From the NCBI GenBank assembly GCA_029262335.1, contig JAJCZQ010000009.1, positions 58,539 to 122,538 of the forward strand: DNA of 64,000 bases. The letters are read 5' to 3'. The notes beneath the pieces are model-generated. The model did not search any database and was not told where the DNA came from. It saw only the letters and a program-made list of their open reading frames with translations. Position numbers and translations under genes: made by a program. The DNA comes from Deltaproteobacteria bacterium (lineage in GTDB: Bacteria; Desulfobacterota_D; UBA1144; Nemesobacterales; JAJCZQ01). This document shows positions 49,800 through 61,189 of this stretch, piece by piece (the stretch's first letter is position 1; each line of letters begins with the position of its first letter).

Positions 49800-50753
49800 T
49801 TAAAATGTAACAAATAAACGGTTTCCGCTGGCTGCAAGTACCCTTATTACAGCATCCCTTTCATTATCTGTTACGACTAAATTACCACTTGCTTCGAGGT
49901 GGTCTCCGACTGCACGCACAAATTCAGGGCCAAAACCAATATTCATATCTGATAAAATCATTCTGTCACCCGTATCGGGATCAACCCGAAAGACGCCCGG
50001 CAGGTCTGAATCGGTAACGAGCAAGTTCCCGTCTGCTTCCACGGCAATCTGGGTAGGTGCCTGGAATGAAGGGCCGTTACCCGTGGTATTATCCGAAAGG
50101 ATTATATGATCACCATTGTCACGGTCAATAAGTAAAATTGCCCTGAGCCCTGCGTCTGCAAGTACTATATTCCCATCGGCAAGAACAGCTACACCCCTTG
50201 GAGTTTCAAAATCCGGCCCTGTCCCCACTCCCTGGCCTGAAATAATTACACGGTCACCAGTTGATGTCTCTACTCCCAGGACAGTATCCATACCCCTGTC
50301 TTTTACCACTATATTGCCATCGGCTTCCAGTGCGAGGTCTCTTGGTTCCATCAGTTCCGGGCCTTCTCCTGTCCCGGCTCCTGATAAGATGGTGCGGTTA
50401 CCTGTTGCAGGATTAATGCTCACAATAGTGTTTGCCTCTGCATCAGCAAGTACTATAGTGCCGTCTTCAAGTACATCAATACCCCGTGGGTCAATTAGTT
50501 CTGCACCAGTCCCTATGCCGTCACCGGACAGGATGGAACGGTCGCCGGTAGTAATATCAACACGTACCACTGCGGGGATACCCCGGTCCGCAACTACCAG
50601 GTTGCCATTGGCCTCTACTGCAATACCCCTGGGATCGACAAGATTGGGCCCGGTTCCAACATTTGTTGTACCTTCATCACAAGCTGAAATTATTAGTATC
50701 AGTATCGCAGCTATGCTTATTAACTTAAGTGGCTGAATTTTTTCTATCCTCAT
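49800..50753 (-). CDS. Lipoprotein with NHL-like six-bladed beta-propeller repeats
   Basis: Lipobox LIISAC; repeats P.GIAVEADGNLVVAD....VVRVD..TGDR.ILS. Confidence 0.82.
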   Translation of the reverse strand: MRIEKIQPLKLISIAAILILIISACDEGTTNVGTGPNLVDPRGIAVEANGNLVVADRGIPAVVRVDITTGDRSILSGDGIGTGAELIDPRGIDVLEDGTIVLADAEANTIVSINPATGNRTILSGAGTGEGPELMEPRDLALEADGNIVVKDRGMDTVLGVETSTGDRVIISGQGVGTGPDFETPRGVAVLADGNIVLADAGLRAILLIDRDNGDHIILSDNTTGNGPSFQAPTQIAVEADGNLLVTDSDLPGVFRVDPDTGDRMILSDMNIGFGPEFVRAVGDHLEASGNLVVTDNERDAVIRVLAASGNRLFVTF

Positions 50754-51043
50754 AAATTTCTCCCGAACTTCTTAGTTATTTATGTCCCTAACCATTTAAT
50801 TCCATCATATAACAAAAGGTATAATCAGTCAAAATAGAAAAACTCAAAAATAAAAGCTGAACAAATTTATTAATAAAAAATAATATTGATAAAAAATATG
50901 GAATACAGCCGATAGACTTCAGACAGGCTATTTGTAATGTATAAAAGTTACTGGTGCAGTGCGATCCTTAGAAAAAAACAAGGACTAAATTTACAATCTT
51001 GTCTGATTGATAAAATGTGGTAATATTTTGATCCTTTTGTAAC

Positions 51044-51125
51044 GCGAGAGTGGCGGAACTGGCAGACGCGCTAGACTTAGGATCTAGTACCGCAAGGTGT
51101 GGGAGTTCGACTCTCCCCTCTCGCA
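51044..51125 (+). tRNA. tRNA-Leu (TAG)
   Basis: GCGAGAG...CTAGACTTAGGATCTAG...variable arm...GAGTTCGACTC...CTCTCGC. Confidence 0.95.
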
Positions 51126-51158
51126 TTCCCCTTTTTTAGAAGCTAAAATTATATTTAT

Positions 51159-52169
51159 ATGAACATTAATAGTTTTATAAAAAACCTCCCAAAAGCAGAA
51201 CTGCACCTTCATATAGAGGGGACTCTTGAGCCGGAATTAATGTTTGAACTTGCAGGCAGAAACGGGATAAAACTACCGTATAACTCTGTCAAAGAGATTG
51301 AGGACGCATATAATTTTAATAACCTTCAGGATTTTCTGGACCTATATTACCAGGGGATGAATGTGCTAATAAACGTGAAAGATTTCTATGACCTTACAAC
51401 TGCTTACATTGAAAAAGTACATTCCCAATCGGTAAAACATATAGAAATATTCTTTGACCCCCAGGCCCATACATCAAGGGGTATAAGGTTTGAAACAGTA
51501 TTTGAAGGAATTAGCTCGGCACTTGCCGAGGGTGAAAAAAAATGCGGAATCACGTACAGGATCATTATGTGTTTCCTGAGGCACCTTGACCAGGATGATG
51601 CATTTAGAACTCTTGAAATGGCACTTCCCTTTAAAGACAGGATAATCGGGGTAGGGCTGGATTCATCTGAGAAGGGCTATCCACCTTCAAAATTCAGGGA
51701 CGTTTTTCTTAAAGCACGTGAAGAAGGTTTTCTTGCCGTTGCTCATGCCGGCGAAGAAGGGCCGGCAGAATATATCCGGGAAGCATTAGAACTGCTTGAT
51801 GTGAAAAGGATAGACCATGGAAACGCAATACTGGATGACGATGAACTTACCAAGTATGTAGCAGACAGGCAGATAGCACTTACTGTGTGTCCGTTATCTA
51901 ATTTAAAGCTAAAAGTAGTTGCCCATATGGACGATCATCCATTGACTGAGATGCTTGCAAAGGGACTTTTGGTCACAATCAATTCTGATGATCCTTCTTA
52001 TTTCGGGGGCTATGTTAATGAAAATTATGAAGCTGTGCAGAAGAGTTTTGGCCTTGAAGTTGCGGTACTCGCAGAACTTGCAAAAAACAGTTTTAAAGCT
52101 GCATTTATTGATGAGGACAAAAAACTAGAATTATGCAGGGAAGTTGAGGAGTATCTCGAAAAGTTTTAA
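51159..52169 (+). CDS. add: Adenosine deaminase family protein
   Basis: LPKAELHLHIEGTLEPE, AHAGEEG, RIDHGNAILDD, VCPLSNLKLKVV, INSDDPSYFGGY. Confidence 0.92.
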   Translation: MNINSFIKNLPKAELHLHIEGTLEPELMFELAGRNGIKLPYNSVKEIEDAYNFNNLQDFLDLYYQGMNVLINVKDFYDLTTAYIEKVHSQSVKHIEIFFDPQAHTSRGIRFETVFEGISSALAEGEKKCGITYRIIMCFLRHLDQDDAFRTLEMALPFKDRIIGVGLDSSEKGYPPSKFRDVFLKAREEGFLAVAHAGEEGPAEYIREALELLDVKRIDHGNAILDDDELTKYVADRQIALTVCPLSNLKLKVVAHMDDHPLTEMLAKGLLVTINSDDPSYFGGYVNENYEAVQKSFGLEVAVLAELAKNSFKAAFIDEDKKLELCREVEEYLEKF

Positions 52170-52172
52170 TTC

Positions 52173-52352
52173 TTATTTAAACTGGAAGCCTTTTTTTAAT
52201 CTTGTTTCTGCGTCGGCAAAATGCTCTTTATATTCCCTTAGTTCCTCTTTAAGGGTTGCGGAGTCAACTTTTTCCGATACTTCACCAAGTTTTTCGTTTA
52301 TATTCTCAAGCAGGTGGACTATTTTTTTATCTTTATTACTTTCCATGTCCAT
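52173..52352 (-). CDS. Small coiled-coil protein (59 aa; below ORF-track cutoff)
   Basis: MDMESNKDKKIVHLLENINEKLGEVSEKVDSATLKEELREYKEHFADAETRLKKGFQFK. Confidence 0.55.
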   Translation of the reverse strand: MDMESNKDKKIVHLLENINEKLGEVSEKVDSATLKEELREYKEHFADAETRLKKGFQFK

Positions 52353-52390
52353 AATAATAACCCCATTTTTTAGTTATTATAAAAAACAAT

Positions 52391-52675
52391 ATGCTAAGCC
52401 TCCGTAAAGTAAGGGAAATTAAATCAAATATAACGGCAGTTCTTTTTAAAAAAGACGAATATACGTTTGAAGGAATTATAAGGTGGCTAATGGAAAGGGA
52501 TTTTGGGTGTGAGTATTTTGAAGAAACAGATAATTACTATGTTTTTAAGCAGAAGACAAAAGGTAATTTCAGGTCATATGAGTTTCATAAAGTAGAAGAT
52601 TTTAATATTGCTGTGGAAGTAGGATCGGCAGAGGATGGAGAAATCAACGAAAAAGGTTCTTATCCCGAATTCTAA
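52391..52675 (+). CDS. Hypothetical protein
   Basis: 94 aa ORF, no recognised family. Confidence 0.5.
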   Translation: MLSLRKVREIKSNITAVLFKKDEYTFEGIIRWLMERDFGCEYFEETDNYYVFKQKTKGNFRSYEFHKVEDFNIAVEVGSAEDGEINEKGSYPEF

Positions 52676-53277
52676 TATATCCTGATGGATTCGTAATTAT
52701 CCTTAATACAGCTTTTGTAAAAACCTTTTTTCTCTTTGTTATTTATAAATGTTTTATAAAGTGCAAATGGTACGTCTTTAAATTCATACTGTGTTACATA
52801 GTTTTCCCTGGTAATAATGTAGAGTTTGTTGTTGAAAAAACTTACGGCAAGTATGTAGGGGTCACCAGTTGAAACAGCGGGAAAAGAGAGGCGGTCATAC
52901 TCCTGGCCTTTTTCCTGTTCTGTAAGTAAGTCTTCATTTATACAGAGCAGCCTGCCATAATTATCAGCAGTATCAGCAGCATATGATGCAGTTGTAAAAA
53001 ATAAGCAGATAAAAAAAATAAGTTTCATTCCGTATTTGATCTCCATGCCGGTTCTTTTAAAGTTTGCACGCGTTAATTTTGTAACAAAGTACTTTACAAG
53101 TTTTAAATCAAAAAATCTAAAAAGGACCGGACCCTTATTCGAATTAAGAGACATTACCTCAAGCTCAATACAGGCTTCACTATCAGAGAAGATATTGCGT
53201 CTTGTCCTTATTTTTCCAAGACCGTAGTAGTTTATTTTTCTTATGTCTTCTTCCAGCCTGATTTCTTTTGCATCCAT
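52672..53277 (-). CDS. Hypothetical protein
   Basis: 201 aa ORF, internal hydrophobic segment. Confidence 0.5.
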   Translation of the reverse strand: MDAKEIRLEEDIRKINYYGLGKIRTRRNIFSDSEACIELEVMSLNSNKGPVLFRFFDLKLVKYFVTKLTRANFKRTGMEIKYGMKLIFFICLFFTTASYAADTADNYGRLLCINEDLLTEQEKGQEYDRLSFPAVSTGDPYILAVSFFNNKLYIITRENYVTQYEFKDVPFALYKTFINNKEKKGFYKSCIKDNYESIRIY

Positions 53278-53367
53278 TTCAAATATAAAAATACATAATT
53301 CTTTGAATATTTAGTATTATAAAATATATTAGTCAGAGATTTTAAATTACCTGTCCGGACATAATAA

Positions 53368-53772
53368 ATGAAAATACTACTTGCCATTACCGTTCTTTTC
53401 TTAACAACTACTTTTGTTTTTGCACAGGAGTGGGTTCTTATCGGCAATACAAGAGGCGGTGATACCTTTTACCTTGATAAATCCTCGATAAATAAAAAAG
53501 ATAATATAAGCACAGTGAATGAAAAACAGGTGTTTAAATTCTCACAGTTTTCGCAGAATGGTAACCTCTATGACCAGACATTGTTAATAAAAAAATATGA
53601 CTGTACTAATATGAATTTTACTATAATAGAAGCAATAGGGCAGGACCTTAATGGCAATACCATCTTTAAAGAAAATTTCGATAAATACTATGAAGGCAAT
53701 CCTTCAAAAAGATGGCTGAAAGTAGGCCCTGAATCACTTTTTCTAAAATCATACGAAATTGCATGTAAATAA
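53368..53772 (+). CDS. Secreted hypothetical protein, surface-adhesin-like
   Basis: Signal peptide; EWVLIGNTRGGDTFYLDKSSINKKDNISTVNEKQVF. Confidence 0.65.
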   Translation: MKILLAITVLFLTTTFVFAQEWVLIGNTRGGDTFYLDKSSINKKDNISTVNEKQVFKFSQFSQNGNLYDQTLLIKKYDCTNMNFTIIEAIGQDLNGNTIFKENFDKYYEGNPSKRWLKVGPESLFLKSYEIACK

Positions 53773-53802
53773 CTGTTGCATTATTATGGGGAGAATATCT
53801 GA

Positions 53803-54381
53803 ATGAAAGATCTAATTGGATTTAATTATATAGGAGATGCTTCCCATGATTTTGGAGAACTCCATATAAACTGGAAATGGCTTGTTGCCCTTGGGGCTGT
53901 TTTTGTATTACTTGGGACAGTTGGCCTGGGAATCACTTATTTTATAACAGTGGCAAGTGTATTTTTCCTTGGTTTTTTGCTTTTAATCGGCGGCGGTGCA
54001 CAGGTTGTACACCTTTTCAGATCTAAAGGGTGGAAGAGCACACTGCTACATCTACTCATTGCATTGCTTTACATATTTGCAGGTATTTGCGTCGTTACCA
54101 ACCCGGTTGCCGCTTCAATTACACTTACCCTTGTCTTTGCATGGATATTAATTGTGATTGGTATTTTCAGGATATTTATTGCTTTTCAGGCAAGGCAGTA
54201 TATGAACTGGCACTGGCTTCTGCTTGGGGGTTTTGTCTCAGTACTTTTTGGGCTTGTAATTATTAACGACTGGCCCGCCTCCGGACTTTTTGTTATTGGA
54301 TTAATAATTGCAATTGAGATGATAATCCATGGTATCGGGCTTATCTTTTTTGGTTATGGTCTAAAACATCACAGCAGTTAA
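53803..54381 (+). CDS. HdeD family membrane protein
   Basis: Six TM helices, HdeD-type repeats. Confidence 0.8.
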   Translation: MKDLIGFNYIGDASHDFGELHINWKWLVALGAVFVLLGTVGLGITYFITVASVFFLGFLLLIGGGAQVVHLFRSKGWKSTLLHLLIALLYIFAGICVVTNPVAASITLTLVFAWILIVIGIFRIFIAFQARQYMNWHWLLLGGFVSVLFGLVIINDWPASGLFVIGLIIAIEMIIHGIGLIFFGYGLKHHSS

Positions 54382-54656
54382 AGATCGCTTAACTTCTTTT
54401 GCAGTTCTACGTATTCGGCCACATTCTGGTCATATTCTTCTTTTTCTGATTCGCAACCGGAAGGCCTGTCCTTAATACAACTGTTGTATTTATTTTTGGA
54501 CCTGACTACTTTCTGTCTCGATTCCAGGAGGCTTTCCTTATCGTCAGCTTTTTTGAAGCTGTTGCTTACCTCGCCCCCAACTCCCCTTGTGGCTTCTTTT
54601 CCGTAACTGCAGCCGAGCATAAGCGCCAATACCAGCATGGGTATAAACTTGTTCAT
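54378..54656 (-). CDS. Small putative lipoprotein
   Basis: MNKFIPMLVLALMLGCSYG lipobox. Confidence 0.6.
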   Translation of the reverse strand: MNKFIPMLVLALMLGCSYGKEATRGVGGEVSNSFKKADDKESLLESRQKVVRSKNKYNSCIKDRPSGCESEKEEYDQNVAEYVELQKKLSDL

Positions 54657-54786
54657 CTAACCTCCCGATATCATTGAATTAATAGTATAAAAATATAAAA
54701 AATGTAATATTTACAATTTGTTAAGTAACGAGTATATTATCACACTCTTTAAAATATTTAAACTAGAAGTTGGGGTAAAAATTATT

Positions 54787-56091
54787 ATGAAAGTTAATAT
54801 AGAAGATATAAATGATACACAGAAAAAGCTTGATGTATCCATTCCCTCAGACCTTGTAACAGGTAAAAGAGCGGAAATATTTGATGAATTCAAAAGAAAT
54901 GCAAGTATTAAGGGATTCAGGCCTGGTAAAGCCCCTGATAAATTGATTGAATCGATGTACGGTAAATCAATCAAACAGGAAGTTGCATCCCAGCTTGTTT
55001 CTGATTCCCTGGAAAAAGCCTTAAAAGAAGCCGACATGTCTCCTATTAACAGACCGGACGTTAACCCCGGGGAAGTTCAGACGGGAGAGGACTTCAACTA
55101 TTCTGTAGAGTTTGAAATAATCCCAAAATTCGAAATTTCAGAATATAGCGGACTCGAACTTAAGAAAAAGAAGATCGATATAAAGAAAAAAGATATTGAT
55201 AACACCATAAAGGAAATCACTGAAAGGGCTGCAACCTCAAATCCTGTGGAAGAAGACAGGAAGGTGAAAAAAGGTGATATCGTCGTAGTTGATTTTGAAG
55301 GCCAGATTGAAGGAACGACTGTAAATGACCTTAAACAGGAAGATGCAAAATTTGTTGCAGGCGAAGGGCAGTTGATCAAAGAGTTTGATGATAATATAAT
55401 CGGACTTAAAAAAGGAAAAGAAAAAAAGTTTGATGTTTCCTACGAAGAAGATTTCCAGATAAAAGAAGCTGCGGGAAAAACTGTAAACTTTACTATCAAA
55501 CTAAAAGAGATACATGAAAAAGTAGTGCCAAAAGCTGATGCTGCATTTGCAAAAGGGCTTGGCTTTGAAACACTTGAGGAACTTAAGGAAAAAATTAAGG
55601 AAGACCTCACAGCCCAGCAGGAAAGAACCGAACAGGGGAATTTAAAGCAGCAGATAGTAGATATTGTTGATAAGGACAATGATTTCCAGGTGCCTGAGGT
55701 ACTAATACAGGATGAAGCTGCAAGGCTTCATAGAGATTTCACAGCTAATTTTCAAAGGCAGGGTGTACAGATGCCTGAGCTGGATGAAACGGGATTTGCC
55801 AAGTTTAAGGAAATTGCAGCAAAAAATGTAAAGAGTTCTATTGTATTTGCCCAGATTGCCAAGAAGGAAAATATCAGGCCTGAAAGCAATGATGTACAGA
55901 ATAAACTTCACGAACTTTCTGCACAGCTCCAGGTGCCTATGGATAATCTTATGAAGGTTTACCAGGACGAAAACATGATGGCAAATATAGAATCAGCCAT
56001 TACCGAAGAGAAGGTAATCGAATTTATTAAAGAAAAAGCTAACATTGTCGAGGAGTTAGAAGCAAAAACTAAAATTGACAATGAAGAATAA
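54787..56091 (+). CDS. tig: Trigger factor
   Basis: [17 protein letters not shown] ribosome-binding motif, FKBP domain; start at 54787. Confidence 0.94.
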   Translation: MKVNIEDINDTQKKLDVSIPSDLVTGKRAEIFDEFKRNASIKGFRPGKAPDKLIESMYGKSIKQEVASQLVSDSLEKALKEADMSPINRPDVNPGEVQTGEDFNYSVEFEIIPKFEISEYSGLELKKKKIDIKKKDIDNTIKEITERAATSNPVEEDRKVKKGDIVVVDFEGQIEGTTVNDLKQEDAKFVAGEGQLIKEFDDNIIGLKKGKEKKFDVSYEEDFQIKEAAGKTVNFTIKLKEIHEKVVPKADAAFAKGLGFETLEELKEKIKEDLTAQQERTEQGNLKQQIVDIVDKDNDFQVPEVLIQDEAARLHRDFTANFQRQGVQMPELDETGFAKFKEIAAKNVKSSIVFAQIAKKENIRPESNDVQNKLHELSAQLQVPMDNLMKVYQDENMMANIESAITEEKVIEFIKEKANIVEELEAKTKIDNEE

Positions 56092-56111
56092 GACAGTATA
56101 ATTTCTGTTTA

Positions 56112-56705
56112 ATGTCTTACGTACCCGTAGTAGTAGAACAAACCAGCAGAGGAGAGCGGGCTTATGATATCTTCTCACGACTTCTCAAAGACAGAATTGT
56201 ATTTCTAGGGTCCGCCATAGATGATTCTGTTGCCGATGTTGTCATTGCACAGCTACTTTTTCTCGAATCAGAGAATCCAGACAAGCCAATTTACATCTAT
56301 ATAAATTCACCGGGTGGCCAGGTAACATCGGGCCTCGCGATATATGATACTATGCAGTATATAAAACCGGATGTAAGCACAATTTGTATTGGACAGGCAG
56401 CCAGTATGGCAGCTGTACTTCTCGCAGCAGGGAAAAAGGGCCACAGATTTGCACTCCCCCATGCAAGGGTAATGATGCACCAGGTACTGGCAGGCGTACA
56501 GGGCCAGGCAAGTGATATTGAAATCCATGCAAAGGAAATATTAAGAGTTCGGGAAGACCTGAATAAGATACTTGAGACCCATACCGGTCAAACACTTGAA
56601 AAAATAGAAAAAGATACTGACAGAGATTTTTTCCTTAACGCACAAAGTGCTTTAGATTACGGCGTTGTAGATGCTATAATTACAAAGAGAGAGGAGGCTG
56701 TTTAG
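56112..56705 (+). CDS. clpP: ATP-dependent Clp protease proteolytic subunit
   Basis: [36 protein letters not shown] catalytic region. Confidence 0.97.
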   Translation: MSYVPVVVEQTSRGERAYDIFSRLLKDRIVFLGSAIDDSVADVVIAQLLFLESENPDKPIYIYINSPGGQVTSGLAIYDTMQYIKPDVSTICIGQAASMAAVLLAAGKKGHRFALPHARVMMHQVLAGVQGQASDIEIHAKEILRVREDLNKILETHTGQTLEKIEKDTDRDFFLNAQSALDYGVVDAIITKREEAV

Positions 56706-57979
56706 TGACGACAAGCAGACGAGATGGTAAAGAAGGTAAGCTTTACTGTTCTTTTTGTGGAAAGAGCCAAAAAGAAGTAAAAAAGCTTATTGCAGGTCCT
56801 ACTGTTTACATTTGTAACGAATGTATTGAGCTGTGTAATGAAATTATTGCAGAAGAGGATGCAAAGGAAGATACACTCAAAAAGAGTTATTCTCCGCTTC
56901 CTTCACCCCCACAGATAAAAGAATTTCTCGATGAATATGTAATTGGCCAGACAAGGGCAAAAAAAGTCCTTTCAGTAGCCGTTTATAATCACTACAAAAG
57001 AGTAGAACTTAATGACCTTAGCAATAAAAGAAACGAAGTAGAGATACAAAAAAGTAATATTATGCTCATAGGCCCGACAGGGTCGGGTAAAACACTCCTT
57101 GCGCAGACACTGGCAAGATTTCTTGATGTCCCTTTCGCAATAGTAGACGCAACCTGTTATACAGAGGCGGGTTACGTTGGTGAAGACGTTGAAAATATGA
57201 TTGTGAGCCTCCTGCAGGCAGCTGATTATGATGTAGAGCGTGCATCCAAAGGCATAATATATATTGATGAAATAGATAAAATTGCCAGAAAATCCGGCGA
57301 CAGTCCGTCAATCACAAGGGACGTGTCAGGCGAAGGTGTTCAGCAGGCACTTCTTAAAATAATGGAAGGTACAAAAGCAAATGTCCCTCCAAAAGGTGGA
57401 AGAAAGCACCCACAGCAGGAATTCATTCAGATAGATACAACAAATATACTTTTTATTGTTGGCGGTGCATTTTGCGGCCTTGATGATGTTATAAAAAACC
57501 GTATAGGAGAAAAATCCATAGGTTTTGGCGCATCCATTGAAAAAGTAGATGAAAAAGATTACGGATCATTATTAAAAATGACACAGCCCGAGGACCAGAT
57601 ACTTTTTGGTCTAATTCCTGAATTTGTAGGAAGGATACCGGTTGTTGCAACTCTTGATGAGCTTGATGAAGAATCACTTGTAGAAATATTAACTAAACCA
57701 AAGAACGCTGTAATAAAGCAGTTCCAAAAGCTAATGGAGCTAGAAGGTGTTGAGCTTGAAGTTACCAAGTCGGCACTTAAAGCAATTGCCCAGGAAGCTA
57801 TCAGTAGAAAGACCGGAGCACGTGGACTCAGAGCGATAATAGAATCTATAATGCTTGATATCTCTTACGAGGTACCCACTATCGAAGGTCTCAGACGCTG
57901 CGTAATTACTGAAGAAGTGGTTCATAATACCGGAGAACCTCTCTATTTTTACGAGGAAGAAAGGCGTATTGGCGCATAA
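56705..57979 (+). CDS. clpX: ATP-dependent Clp protease ATP-binding subunit ClpX (GTG start)
   Basis: N-terminal zinc-binding domain [38 protein letters not shown]. Confidence 0.97.
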   Translation: MTTSRRDGKEGKLYCSFCGKSQKEVKKLIAGPTVYICNECIELCNEIIAEEDAKEDTLKKSYSPLPSPPQIKEFLDEYVIGQTRAKKVLSVAVYNHYKRVELNDLSNKRNEVEIQKSNIMLIGPTGSGKTLLAQTLARFLDVPFAIVDATCYTEAGYVGEDVENMIVSLLQAADYDVERASKGIIYIDEIDKIARKSGDSPSITRDVSGEGVQQALLKIMEGTKANVPPKGGRKHPQQEFIQIDTTNILFIVGGAFCGLDDVIKNRIGEKSIGFGASIEKVDEKDYGSLLKMTQPEDQILFGLIPEFVGRIPVVATLDELDEESLVEILTKPKNAVIKQFQKLMELEGVELEVTKSALKAIAQEAISRKTGARGLRAIIESIMLDISYEVPTIEGLRRCVITEEVVHNTGEPLYFYEEERRIGA

Positions 57980-58051
57980 TACGGTATTTTCTGCTGGTTT
58001 TTTATAGACAAAATATAAATTTCAGTTATAAAATTAGTCCAATAATTTTTT

Positions 58052-58123
58052 GGGCGTTTAGCTCAGTGGGAGAGCGCTTGCCTTACAAGCAAGATGTCAC
58101 AGGTTCAAATCCTGTAACGCCCA
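58052..58123 (+). tRNA. tRNA-Val (TAC)
   Basis: GGGCGTT...CTTGCCTTACAAGCAAG...GGTTCAAATCC...AACGCCC. Confidence 0.95.
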
Positions 58124-58137
58124 TTATTATTCCCGGT

Positions 58138-58215
58138 GGGGCCGTAGTTCAGCCTGGTTAGAACGCTGGCCTGTCAAGCCAGAGGTCGCGAGTTCAAATC
58201 TCGTCGGTCCCGCCA
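58138..58215 (+). tRNA. tRNA-Asp (GTC), CCA encoded
   Basis: GGGGCCG...CTGGCCTGTCAAGCCAG...GTTCAAATC...CGGTCCCGCCA. Confidence 0.95.
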
Positions 58216-58255
58216 TTTTTTAAGCTTTTACTTTCATTCCAGTTACTTTTAACTT

Positions 58256-59731
58256 ATGGAAAATTTGTTTGAAACCATAGAAATTAAAAATCAGTTAGAA
58301 GAAAGGAATTTAACCCCCCAATACATTCAGGACCAGATATATACTTTTGAGAAAGGGCTTTCACCTGTTAAATTGGTAAGTCCATGTACAGCAGATAATG
58401 GAATAATCAGCCTTAATGAAAAAGATATAGAAAATTACATCCAAAAATATAATGCCAATGTAAGTAATATTGAATCCTGTAAATTTGTCCCCGCTTCGGG
58501 AGCAGCTACACGCATGTTTAAAGATATTGTTTCCGAATATTCGGGCACTGAAGACTACAGTAATCAAAATAGTCCCAATATTAACAAATTAATAGATAGC
58601 CTGACTGATTTTGCTTTTTTTAATGAAATGGATATCGAATCAACTGAAGGTACTAAAAGAATATTAGATAAAATTCTTTTAGAAGCAGGCCTAAACTATT
58701 TAAAACTTCCAAAAGGACTGATTAAATTTCATAAATATCCAGATTCATCAAGGACTGCTTTTGAAGAGCATCTTGTGGAATCAAAAGAATATATTGGTGA
58801 TGAATCGGGAAACTGCAACATACACTTTACGGTGTCCCCTGAATATAGATTGGAAATAGAAAATTATCTTGAAGCTAAATTGTATGATTACCAGGATAAC
58901 AATACAAAATTTAACCTTAGTTACTCCATACAAAACCCTGCAACTGATACCATTGCGGTTGATATGAATAACAAACCGGTAATTAATGAAAATGGTGAGC
59001 TTACTTTCAGGCCGGCGGGGCATGGGGCTTTGATTAATAACCTGAATATTATTGATGCAGATATTATTTTTATAAAAAATATCGACAATGTTACTACCGA
59101 AAAATATTTACCTGAGACGGTAAAATATAAAAAAGTGTTGGGCGGATATCTAATATCTATAAAAAATAAGATTAATGAAATAATTTTGGAACTTGAATCC
59201 GTAGGTATAGATAAGGATAAATTAAGTGGTATAAAAGAATTTATTTCCTGGGACCTTAATATAGATCTGCCTGATAATTTAAATACTGAACATATTAAAA
59301 ACCTGCTTAACCGCCCAATAAGGGTGTGCGGTGTAGTAAGAAACGAAGGAGAGCCTGGTGGAGGGCCATTCTGGGTAAATAACAACGGGATTAATACAAA
59401 ACAAATTGTGGAATCTGCTCAGGTTGATATGGCAGATGATTCCCAAAAAGAGATATGGAACTCATCAACACATTTTAATCCTGTGGACATTGTATGCAGT
59501 GTAAGAGATTACAAAGGTAAAAAGTTTGACCTTGATATTTTTATAGATAAGGATGCAGGAATAATAACCACGAAAAGCGCCAATGGCAGGGAAATAAAAG
59601 CACTTGAACTTCCAGGACTTTGGAACGGGGCGATGGCTGACTGGATAACATTGTTTATAGAGGTACCGCTTATAACCTTTAACCCCGTTAAGACTGTTTT
59701 TGATCTTTTAAGAAAAGAACACCGGAATTAA
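58256..59731 (+). CDS. DUF4301-like protein, possible nucleotidyltransferase fold
   Basis: CKFVPASGAATRMFKDI, FRPAGHGALINNLN; adjacent to manC. Confidence 0.75.
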   Translation: MENLFETIEIKNQLEERNLTPQYIQDQIYTFEKGLSPVKLVSPCTADNGIISLNEKDIENYIQKYNANVSNIESCKFVPASGAATRMFKDIVSEYSGTEDYSNQNSPNINKLIDSLTDFAFFNEMDIESTEGTKRILDKILLEAGLNYLKLPKGLIKFHKYPDSSRTAFEEHLVESKEYIGDESGNCNIHFTVSPEYRLEIENYLEAKLYDYQDNNTKFNLSYSIQNPATDTIAVDMNNKPVINENGELTFRPAGHGALINNLNIIDADIIFIKNIDNVTTEKYLPETVKYKKVLGGYLISIKNKINEIILELESVGIDKDKLSGIKEFISWDLNIDLPDNLNTEHIKNLLNRPIRVCGVVRNEGEPGGGPFWVNNNGINTKQIVESAQVDMADDSQKEIWNSSTHFNPVDIVCSVRDYKGKKFDLDIFIDKDAGIITTKSANGREIKALELPGLWNGAMADWITLFIEVPLITFNPVKTVFDLLRKEHRN

Positions 59732-59788
59732 ATCTTGATATTAACATTGTTTATTTGGGTATAGAATATTAAATAACGGGAAAGAAAG

Positions 59789-61189
59789 ATGTCTAAACTA
59801 AAACTACATGCAATAATCCTTGCCGGCGGTTCCGGTACAAGGCTTTGGCCACTCTCACGCGAAGAGTATCCAAAACAGTTCTCTAACATTATAGGAACTG
59901 ATTCTTTACTGCAATCAACATATAAAAGATTACTTCATCATTTTGGCCAGGAAAATATTTCCGTAGTTGTGGGCGATAACCATAAATTTGAGGTAAACCG
60001 CCACCTTAAGGAAATTAATATCAATAAAAGCGAAAATATCATAACAGAACCTCTTGGCAGAAATACTGCACCGGCGATACTTTATGGAACACTAAAAATA
60101 CTTTCTAATGTTGATGATGCACTTATCTTTGTTTTCCCTGCTGACCATGTTATTGAAAACGCAAAGGCTTTTGAAAATGCGATTCGGGGTGCAGACTTAC
60201 TTGCACATGAGGGGTTTATTGTCACATTTGGAATAAAACCTCAATACCCGGAGACAGGCTACGGATATATTGAGGGAGGCGATCCAATTGAAGAGGGCGG
60301 TTTCAGGATTAAAAGATTTGTTGAAAAGCCTGATAAAGAGAAGGCCACTGAATATATGAATAGTGGGAACTATTTCTGGAACGGCGGTATATTTGCCTTT
60401 AAGGCTTCAACAATTCTTGATGAATTCCGTGAACATGTACCTGAAATAGTAGAACTTCTAAAAAGTGACAATATTATTGATGAAACAATTTACAGTAAAC
60501 TCCCAAATATATCTTTTGATTACGCTGTAATGGAAAAAACTGACAGAGGGGCCGTTCTTCCTGTTTCATTCAAATGGAGTGATGTAGGTTCATGGAAATC
60601 TGTATTTGATTTCTTACCAAAAGAAAACAACAATAACGTCCTCAAGGGAGATGTAGTTACTAAAAATTCTAAGAACTGCCTCATTCAGGGTGATAGAAGA
60701 CTTATTGTAGCCAACGGCCTTTCAGATATTGCAGTTGTCGATACGGATGATGCTGTACTGATTTCTCATATTGACCATTCATCAAATGTGAAATCCATTG
60801 TAAATGAACTGAAAGAAAACGGAAGGCAGGAAAGTTTGTCACACCATATTGTTAACAAACCATGGGGATATTATTTAAACCTGAATACCGATGATGGTTA
60901 CAAAGTAAAAAAAATCGTAGTTAATCCTGGATGTAAACTCTCACTTCAAAAACACGAACACAGGTCTGAGCACTGGATTGTATCAAAAGGGACTGCAAAT
61001 GTCATAAACGGCGACGATACTGTTATTGTAAAAGAGAAAGGGGCGGTGTTTATCCCCCGGCAAAATGTCCACAGGGTAGAAAATATTGGTGATACCCCGC
61101 TACATATAATTGAAGTACAGTTTGGAGATATACTTGAAGAGGGTGATATCGTAAGACTGGAAGATGATTACGGAAGGTTAAGCAATTGA
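59789..61189 (+). CDS. manC: Mannose-1-phosphate guanylyltransferase/mannose-6-phosphate isomerase
   Basis: ILAGGSGTRLWPLSREEYPKQF; C-terminal cupin KPWGYYLNLNTDDGYKVKKIVVNPGCKLSLQKHEHRSEHWIVSKGTA. Confidence 0.95.
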   Translation: MSKLKLHAIILAGGSGTRLWPLSREEYPKQFSNIIGTDSLLQSTYKRLLHHFGQENISVVVGDNHKFEVNRHLKEININKSENIITEPLGRNTAPAILYGTLKILSNVDDALIFVFPADHVIENAKAFENAIRGADLLAHEGFIVTFGIKPQYPETGYGYIEGGDPIEEGGFRIKRFVEKPDKEKATEYMNSGNYFWNGGIFAFKASTILDEFREHVPEIVELLKSDNIIDETIYSKLPNISFDYAVMEKTDRGAVLPVSFKWSDVGSWKSVFDFLPKENNNNVLKGDVVTKNSKNCLIQGDRRLIVANGLSDIAVVDTDDAVLISHIDHSSNVKSIVNELKENGRQESLSHHIVNKPWGYYLNLNTDDGYKVKKIVVNPGCKLSLQKHEHRSEHWIVSKGTANVINGDDTVIVKEKGAVFIPRQNVHRVENIGDTPLHIIEVQFGDILEEGDIVRLEDDYGRLSN

